Positions 58,895 to 64,000 of a DNA stretch of 64,000 nt are shown one piece after another. Origin of the DNA: Morganella psychrotolerans (GTDB taxonomy: Bacteria > Pseudomonadota > Gammaproteobacteria > Enterobacterales > Enterobacteriaceae). A program made the translations under genes and the position numbers. The notes below the pieces were generated by a model. It searched no databases, was not told where the DNA came from, and worked only from the letters and a program-made list of their open reading frames with translations. The stretch is from positions 1 through 64,000 of the forward strand of contig NZ_LZEX01000007.1 of the NCBI RefSeq assembly GCF_001676055.1, read 5' to 3'. How positions within the stretch are numbered: position 1 is the first letter of the stretch; every line of letters starts with the position of its first letter.

Positions 58895-60867
58895 CTATTT
58901 TAAATCATTTCTATTTTCTTTTAGGTATTTGTTTACTAACCACTCCATTCCTTTGATGCTTAAATGTCCGGTGTCATGATACATTGGATACCCCATTGCG
59001 AATGGAGTGTATTCATCGTTAACCTTTAACAGATAAGATGGGTCTATAACCATTACATTTTTTTTTAGATTGAGCAATTTTTTTTTATTTTATTCATTGC
59101 CTCATCTACATCATCAGATAATTCAAACTTAGATGATATAGAACATGTTTTTCTTATGATGCATTTTGCAGAGTTTAATTTAAACTCAGGGAGCTGCCCC
59201 ATAATAAATACAGATTTAGCGTGATTTGAAAAAAATGAAATCATCTCTTCTGGATACTTGGTTTTATATGATGACTCTTTGGAATCACGCACCCATCTGT
59301 TTGATAGGATAACAATATCATATTTATTTTTTTCCACAGTATCTTTTATTATTTTTCTGAAATTTAGACAGACATCAGGATTTTCTCCATCTTTTTTAAT
59401 TGTGATAGATGGATAACATGAGGATGTACTTAATTGCCTGACTTTAATGCCGGCATCTTTTGCTAATTTATCTACAAATGGACCATAGTGGCCAGCTGTA
59501 GAGTCACCAATAAAGAGAGCTATTTTTTTTAGACTTCTTATCACCGATAAAACAATTTGATAATCGCTCTGTATATTTTATATTTTTTTCTTTCATACTG
59601 CTAGCATGGCACCAACCAGTATCTAGGTCTGCATAAGCTACATTGACCCTATTGGCAACGATATCATCATTAAGTTCATTACCGGTGAATCGATATAAAA
59701 ATCCATTTGTTAATTGAGATGCGAAATATAAAAAAACCCCGGTTAATATAAATGTAAAGTTAAAGATGAAAAATGACCTTTTAAAATCAAAGCTTGATCT
59801 TCTTATGGGGTTTTCTAATAAATTAAAACTAAGGTAGGACAATATAACTGTTGTTAATAGAATTAAAATAATAACCCATGATGTCAGCTCTATATTTAAA
59901 TAATTTATTATGGCAATGATAGGCCAGTGCCATAAGTATATACTAAATGATAGTAAACCTAATTTTGCAATAGGCTTCACGCCCAGAGCCTTAGAAAAAA
60001 AAATTATTATTATATCCTGAACCACCTAATAAGACTAAGCATGCCCCAATAGATGGTATTAATGACCAAAAACCAGGGAAAATATCAGTGTCATTTATAT
60101 AAGTAGATGATGCTATAATTATGGTTAAACCGATTAAAACTATATATTTTGAATTGTAGTATCGTATTTTTTCATGATTTGCTTGCAATATTGCTAACAT
60201 TGATCCAAGTAAGATTCCTCCAGACCTTGTTGGTAGCATATAATAGGAAAATGACTGATCATTTATGGACACAATATGTGAAAGTAAGAATGATAAAATT
60301 GTCACGGCGATCGCGACTATTTCAAATGATTTGTTTTTTATAAACTTCGCTAACAAAAATAGTATCAATGGCCATATAAAATAATATTGTTCCTCTACTG
60401 ATAATGACCACATATGTAACAATGGTAATTCATCTGATGATGCTGAAAAATAACTTGATGTTATCGAATAGAAAAATAAGTTTGCTGAATAAATTGCAGT
60501 GTAAAAATAACTTTCAATTAAGTTATTGAAATCATCAGGTAGCAGAAAGAAATACGCAACGATTACGGTAGTTGTTGCAACAATAAAAACAGATGGTATT
60601 ATTCTCTTTATTCTTCGATTAAAAAAAAGATGTTATGCTAAATTTGTTTTCTGATATGGATTTTAATATAATTCCAGTTATTAAATACCCTGAAATGACA
60701 AAGAATACATCAACACCGACAAATCCACCGCTAAATATGGAGATTTTAAGGTGGTATGCAAAGACAAGAAAAACAGCTATAGCCCTTAATCCATCAATAT
60801 CCGATCTATATCTAATTGCCATTGTTGATTTATATCTCTTATTAAGCCCTATGTTTTTCTGTATCAT
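58895..60867 (-). pseudogene. OafA/YrhL-type O-acyltransferase with SGNH domain, five apparent +1 frameshifts
   Basis: About 640 residues when read through. The N-terminal acyltransferase-3 membrane domain starts RYRSDIDGLRAIAVFLVFAY and includes GVDVFFVISGYLITG and LLHMWSLSVEEQYYFIWPLI, with about ten helices; a C-terminal SGNH esterase-like domain has IGDSTAGHYGPFV and HLSIKGMEWL. Breaks: A8 60621-60628, A9 59995-60003, T8 59523-59530, T9 59078-59086, T9 59058-59066; taking one base from each restores a single frame. Such enzymes O-acetylate lipopolysaccharide and cause serotype conversion. Reverse orientation and low GC mark it as a cargo gene. Confidence 0.8.
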
Positions 60868-61080
60868 ACCATGTTCACCGGTATGCTGTTATCTATATGG
60901 CGTGTGAGTGTCAACGATTTACCAGCTAGGGGAATAGAAGTAACTTGTGATATTTCGTTGATAATCTTCATTATATTATATCCTTACCCCTTGTAACCGA
61001 TTGTTTTATATAGAGTGTTATTATTAATTATATGTTGAAAATAACAGATAACGTCTTGAAATCACTAACATAAGCAATGA
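60868..61080. other. AT-rich stretch between cargo gene and attR
   Basis: About 210 bp with no coding frame. Probably holds the promoter of the reverse acyltransferase gene; I see no clear terminator. Confidence 0.4.
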
Positions 61081-61186
61081 ATTTAAAATCCCTCGGCTGT
61101 AAGGCTGTGCGGGTTCAAGTCCCGCTCTGGGCACCATATAAAACTCAGTTGAATATCAACGGGTTAGAGTTAAAAGAGAGCCACCC
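61081..61186. repeat. attR (106-bp direct repeat)
   Basis: Identical to 20596-20701. It holds the 3' half of tRNA-Leu only; there is no matching 5' half, so it is not a tRNA gene. The terminator at 61179-61203 follows as on the left side. Confidence 0.93.
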
Positions 61187-61203
61187 TAGCGGTGGCTTTT
61201 TTG
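61179..61203 (+). terminator. Terminator copy beside attR
   Basis: AGCCACC / GGTGGCT with T6; like 20694-20717 except for loop bases. Confidence 0.75.
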
Positions 61204-61236
61204 TGCCTGAAATCACACTTCGCTTTTGTTTCGCTA

Positions 61237-61594
61237 TTAACTTTCGCTATTATTCTGCTCGTTTTTATCTGTTTCTTGCCCTCCGACCACCGGAACAACA
61301 CTAATTTTTCTGTCATATCTGGCTGTCTGAGTGATATTTTTATGACCGGAAATCATCTGTTTTTCTGACAACGAACCATCCAGATCTGAGATCCCTTTTG
61401 CTTTCAAATCGTGAAATGTGAAGTTGAAATTTAAGTGCGGAAACTTTTCCGTTGCTGCCTCTTTTGCTTTTTGCCACCGGCTGTTAAATCCATCCCGTGT
61501 ATATCCCGAACCTCTTGATTGGTGTAAAACATAGATACTGCTGATACCTGAGTTAAGGGGCAGGGAATCACTAAGATTAATTACAGCACGCAGG
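61237..61594 (-). pseudogene. C-terminal remnant of a second integrase
   Basis: About 119 codons in one frame: HLRAVINLSDSLPLNSGISS, then YTRDGFNSRWQ, NFTFHDLKAKGISDLDGSLS and ISGHKNITQTARYDRKISVV. It closely follows the prophage integrase C-terminal half, including H-x-x-K and the nucleophile Tyr, but is distinct in sequence. It ends abruptly where the IS3-family fragment begins. It shows that a related element used the same tRNA-Leu site earlier. Confidence 0.85.
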
Positions 61595-61690
61595 TGGATC
61601 CAGGATAAATTAAAAGGCCTGACTCCGGTTGAATATCGGAATCAGGCCTTACAAGCCGCTTAACTAAAAGAGTCCAACTTTATGGGGGTA
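61595..61690 (+). mobile_element. IS3-family fragment (3' end)
   Basis: The last 22 codons of an IS3-family transposase orfB (KLKGLTPVEYRNQALQAA then TAA at 61661-61663), followed by the usual end GAGTCCAACTTTATGGGGG. The rest of the element and its other end are missing, so it is inactive. It cut the older integrase. Confidence 0.75.
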
Positions 61691-61724
61691 TTTCACGAAG
61701 GAGCCTCTTTCTTTAATAAATCAA

Positions 61725-61868
61725 TCAGATGGGCTTAGCTACAATCTGACCGGACTGCTCGGCTTTTTTCTTAGCCAGCAGGAAACGCTGAAGCATTTCA
61801 TTCTTCTGTGCCTTGATAGCATCGTAGTCAATTTTAGCGTTCATCTCAGTTTTCCGTTCGTATAACAT
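61725..61868 (-). CDS. Small basic protein at the end of the TA operon
   Basis: 47 residues (MLYERKTEMNAKIDYDAIKA...), helical and Lys-rich. TAGAAGGAG lies seven bases upstream of the ATG; an inner Met at residue 9 is an alternative. Overlaps the preceding gene by 23 bp. Not recognised; possibly a DNA-binding accessory of the toxin-antitoxin unit. Confidence 0.5.
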   Translation of the reverse strand: MLYERKTEMNAKIDYDAIKAQKNEMLQRFLLAKKKAEQSGQIVAKPI

Positions 61869-62088
61869 GACAAGCTCCTTCTATGTGTGCTTTCAGGCTC
61901 CCGGCATACCGTCTTACAGGTTTATTGTACATACGGCGCAACCCCTCACTGTATGCCCGGAAAGCCAACACTTGGATACCCTCAGACTCAGCGATCCTGA
62001 GAATGATGTCAATCAATGTCCGGTACAGATAAAGTGCATTAGACGCAGTAAGATCCGGTGCTTTCAACCACCGTCTGCCCGCGTTCAT
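61846..62088 (-). CDS. Third gene of the TA operon, unknown
   Basis: 80 residues from ATG 62088, preferred over an upstream start at 62133 because TAAGGA lies eight bases before it and it starts just past the antitoxin stop. MNAGRRWLKAPDLTASNALY, LIDIILRIAESEGIQVLAFR; mostly helical. Not recognised. Confidence 0.55.
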   Translation of the reverse strand: MNAGRRWLKAPDLTASNALYLYRTLIDIILRIAESEGIQVLAFRAYSEGLRRMYNKPVRRYAGSLKAHIEGACHVIRTEN

Positions 62089-62099
62089 TTCAGCGATCC

Positions 62100-62384
62100 T
62101 TACAACATTATTTTCGGATTTTTTACGCCACACGCAGCAGCATAGCGGGCTAATGTCTCGACCGTTGCTTTTTCGGCATTACGCTCTGTCCGTGATACCG
62201 CCGCAGGTGTGATCCCCAGACGTGCAGCAACCTGTGAGCTGGTCAGCCCGGCAGAACAGCGCCATGACAGCAACTGTTCTCTGATTCGTTCCGCCCGCAG
62301 CTCTGCTTCATAAATCGCGTTAACTTCCGGGTCGGATAAAATGTCTTCGCGGGCCTGTGCCCACGGAATGGATTTTTTACTCAT
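62100..62384 (-). CDS. XRE-family antitoxin
   Basis: 94 residues. The C-terminal helix-turn-helix AGLTSSQVAARLGITPAAVS binds DNA; the N-terminal half (DILSDPEVNAIYEAELRAER) is the toxin-contacting extension typical of HigA/Gp49-associated antitoxins. The start overlaps the toxin's end by eight bases with GAGGAG inside the toxin gene, so both are co-translated. Confidence 0.88.
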   Translation of the reverse strand: MSKKSIPWAQAREDILSDPEVNAIYEAELRAERIREQLLSWRCSAGLTSSQVAARLGITPAAVSRTERNAEKATVETLARYAAACGVKNPKIML

Positions 62385-62697
62385 CGTTCAGCATCTCCTC
62401 TAACCGTCGTGCAGCGGCAGTTAACATGGATGAAGGGAGTCTCGCGGTACTTTTGGCAAAGATTTTCAGGACAAAAATCCGCTTTCCCTTTTGATACACA
62501 TAGATCGCACGCCCAATATCACCGGCTTTCGCCCGCAATTCAAAGAAACCGTCCCTGATGGGCTTTGTATCCGGTTCCCGGAGTGATGTGCCGTGTGCAG
62601 CGAGCTTATCAATCTGTCGGGTCATTTTAGCCCGCAACGGGGCAGGTAACACCTGTAATTCCTGTAGTGCATCCTCGTGGATCTCAATCTCAAACAT
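62377..62697 (-). CDS. RelE/HigB (Gp49-like) toxin
   Basis: 106 residues from ATG 62697 (GGAGGG six bases upstream; the ATG at 62703 is too close to it). LRAKMTRQIDKLAAHGTSLR, RDGFFELRAKAGDIGRAIYV and IFVLKIFAKSTARLP match the phage Gp49-like/RelE superfamily of mRNA interferases. Toxin precedes antitoxin, as in higBA. Confidence 0.88.
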   Translation of the reverse strand: MFEIEIHEDALQELQVLPAPLRAKMTRQIDKLAAHGTSLREPDTKPIRDGFFELRAKAGDIGRAIYVYQKGKRIFVLKIFAKSTARLPSSMLTAAARRLEEMLNDE

Positions 62698-62820
62698 CGT
62701 CATCCCTCCGTATACCAATAAGATAGATGAAAAAACGACCACATGCAAGAGTGAAATAAACTTGTAAGTTTAATCAATTTATTGGTGATTATTGAAATAG
62801 CGTGACTAACTATTGTAATT

Positions 62821-62905
62821 GCCCGCAATTTAAAGAAACGGTTACTGACGGGGTCTGTGTCCGGTTCACGGCGTGATGTGCCGTGTGCAGCACGTTAATC
62901 AATTT
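62821..62905 (-). pseudogene. Decayed copy of part of the toxin gene
   Basis: About 85 bp with clear similarity to 62531-62616 (GCCCGCAATTTAAAGAAAC..., CCGGTTCACGGCGTGATGTG, CCGTGTGCAGC), but with deletions and no frame. A relic of an earlier toxin-antitoxin copy or partial duplication. Confidence 0.75.
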
Positions 62906-63069
62906 TTCCGGGGCCGACAGGCATTGAGCAGAGCATCTCAAATAAAATATGTGGTTCGTTATCTATTTTTTGGATAAAAAACCTTGTTTATATCTTATTT
63001 TAAGATTTAATGAAGTTAAGTTTCAGTTTTAGGCAGGTAAATTAATCAATCTGATATAAAGGAGCGGTT
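62906..63069. other. Upstream region of the universal stress gene
   Basis: AT-rich, without coding frames. Contains the promoter of the following gene by inference; AAAGGAG lies seven bases before its ATG. Confidence 0.4.
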
Positions 63070-63513
63070 ATGCACAAGACGATACTTATCCCGATTGACC
63101 TGAATACAGGTGCATTATCACCAAATGTAATTTCTGAAGTAAATGATTATGCCAGGGACAAAAATGTTCAATTCCATTTTGTTACTGTGATTTTACCGTC
63201 AGAGCAGCTTTTTGATTATGGGCTGACATTCCCTGTTATGACAGATAATGCAAAATCTGAAGACCAGCGCATTAAACTTTTATTAGAGAAACTTGAAACA
63301 ATTACTGATAAGTTTGATGTGCCGAAAAATCAAATTTCCACCGGTGTGCTGCTCGGCAGCCCTGCAGAAGCAATTATTGAAAATGCAGAAAAAATCAAAG
63401 CTGACCTTATCATTATCGGGTCAAAAAATCCGACACTGAAAAGTCGTCTCCTTGGTTCAACAGCATCTGCCCTGATTCATTACGCAAATATTTCAGTACT
63501 TGTTGTCCGGTAA
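63070..63513 (+). CDS. Universal stress protein, UspF/UspG type
   Basis: 147 residues. ILIPIDLN (residues 5-12), GVLLGSPAEAIIENAEKIKA, DLIIIGSKNPTLKSRLLGST and ANISVLVVR are the Usp alpha/beta fold; the glycine-rich loop GSKNP...LLGSTAS would bind ATP. Closest in layout to E. coli UspF. Cytoplasmic stress protein; exact ligand unknown. Confidence 0.9.
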   Translation: MHKTILIPIDLNTGALSPNVISEVNDYARDKNVQFHFVTVILPSEQLFDYGLTFPVMTDNAKSEDQRIKLLLEKLETITDKFDVPKNQISTGVLLGSPAEAIIENAEKIKADLIIIGSKNPTLKSRLLGSTASALIHYANISVLVVR

Positions 63514-63517
63514 ATAC

Positions 63518-63541
63518 AAGCCCGTTAAATCGGGCTTTTTT
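63518..63541 (+). terminator. Terminator after the universal stress gene
   Basis: AAGCCCG TTAAAT CGGGCTT followed by further T. Confidence 0.85.
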
Positions 63542-63663
63542 ACCTTTTACATCAATGTGCCACGTCCGTTATTATTTAGAATAACGGCAATAAATGTGGA
63601 CAGATAATGATGGTGTTTATTGATACTCTCTCTGTGCGGAAGGAGGCCCCAGGTAGTTTCATG

Positions 63664-64000
63664 CTAAATAATCAATGTATTCCCGCAATTTCCGCAAATA
63701 AATCGCTCCGGTGAGTATTTAGTCGCAAGCATGTGAGATAAGGGGGCAATTTGTCGTTTTGAATAACAGCAAGGGCAGAAATAGTGCTCATTTGTCGTTT
63801 CATCCGATTTTTCTTTACTGACATAAACTAAAGTACCGGATCTCAGTATAAGAGGTTCGTAATGCGCTTCATTGGTATTAAATTCATTGTGATAGCGTAC
63901 TTTTAACTCAAAGGTGATTGCTTTTTCTTCAAATGAATTAAGTGTCTGAACAAGTAACAGTGCATTATCTCTGCATGCAATCCCGTTACGCAGTAAATGG
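63664..64000 (-). CDS. C-terminal part of a zinc-ribbon protein (runs off the window)
   Basis: An open frame of 111 codons enters from the right edge and stops at 63664. HYFCPCCYSKRQIA and RFICGNCGN form a C-x-x-C ... C-x-x-C zinc ribbon at the C-terminus; upstream is a beta-rich part (FEEKAITFELKVRYHNEF...). The start lies outside the window, so family and function cannot be decided. Confidence 0.65.
   Translation of the reverse strand, partial: HLLRNGIACRDNALLLVQTLNSFEEKAITFELKVRYHNEFNTNEAHYEPLILRSGTLVYVSKEKSDETTNEHYFCPCCYSKRQIAPLSHMLATKYSPERFICGNCGNTLII

Larger units (their letters stand above)
20596..61186. mobile_element. Complete-looking contractile-tailed prophage in tRNA-Leu
   Basis: About 40.6 kb between identical 106-bp repeats. 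It has integrase, control region, replication, antitermination, lysis, packaging, head, sheath/tube/baseplate and fibre modules in the expected order. The sheath (DUF3383) and baseplate J proteins make it a myovirus-type temperate phage. No essential module is missing. The only broken genes (repressor, small terminase, cargo acyltransferase) are broken at homopolymer runs that may be sequence errors. Confidence 0.95.

Noticed and set aside
61081..61135. Sequence resembling the 3' half of tRNA-Leu
   Set aside because: It lacks the D-arm and the 5' acceptor strand; it is the attR copy of the tRNA-derived core and not a gene.
20596..61186. Defective prophage, on the basis of the broken repressor and terminase
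   Set aside because: All breaks are +1 in A/T homopolymers, as also in chromosomal genes; all modules are otherwise present, so a defect is not demonstrated.

Overview
The window is a piece of an enterobacterial chromosome carrying one complete-looking temperate phage. The order uvrY-uvrC-pgsA followed by tRNA-Gly, tRNA-Cys and tRNA-Leu is classic for Enterobacterales, and tdcBC, the EfeUOB-type iron operon and the general character of the genes suggest Morganellaceae, probably Morganella. The genus is an inference from gene content; no database was searched.

Chromosomal left arm (1-20.6 kb). tRNA-Val and tRNA-Lys genes; an unknown two-helix membrane protein; a HIT protein whose ribosome binding site lies in a 126-bp mobile palindromic repeat; a ygjV-like gene with a frameshift; a periplasmic D-Ala-D-Ala dipeptidase. 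A Fur-box-preceded operon follows: P19 protein, lone cupredoxin, EfeU, EfeO and EfeB, continuing with almost no gap into an acyltransferase and an ATP-grasp ligase of unknown product. Then come a convergent SDR, a 1.3-kb AT-rich gene-free stretch, tdcB-tdcC without tdcA, a frameshifted nitroreductase, a UvrY-like regulator that has lost key receiver residues, uvrC, pgsA and the tRNA trio.

Prophage (20,596-61,186). It sits in the tRNA-Leu(TAA) gene between 106-bp direct repeats. Leftward genes: integrase, a DUF4224 excisionase-like protein, small ORFs, a Gp157-like protein and a long single-strand annealing protein. Control region: matching pL and pR promoters, each overlapped by a similar operator, a repressor, and YdaS/YdaT-like regulators. 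Rightward early genes: replication O and P, a fused C5-cytosine plus amino DNA methyltransferase, DUF1367, a Ref-like HNH nuclease and a Q-type (DUF1133) antiterminator. Late genes: holin, M15 endolysin, antirepressor, nested Rz/Rz1, terminase, head genes, then a contractile tail (DUF3383 sheath, tube, chaperone with a -1 slippery site, tape measure, baseplate J and gp25-like proteins, fibre and chaperone). A reverse-oriented O-acyltransferase at the right end looks like a serotype-conversion cargo gene.

The most interesting item is between pL and the repressor: a 27-codon hydrophobic peptide gene closely resembling ZorO toxins, with its ribosome binding site in a hairpin, and a divergent ~100-nt candidate sRNA whose first 18 nt are complementary to the toxin leader. 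This is the layout of a zor/orz type I toxin-antitoxin. A nine-fold repeated translation-start cassette (GAGGCAAGACC plus ATG) marks many early phage genes on both strands.

Right flank (61.2-64 kb). A C-terminal remnant of a second, related integrase, an IS3-family fragment, a four-gene RelE-type toxin/XRE antitoxin operon with a decayed toxin copy nearby, a universal stress protein, and a zinc-ribbon protein cut by the window edge.

Caution: ten apparent frameshifts in five genes are each a single extra base in an A/T run of seven or more. That pattern points to systematic sequence error (or slippage) rather than ten independent mutations, so those genes are described as single loci.
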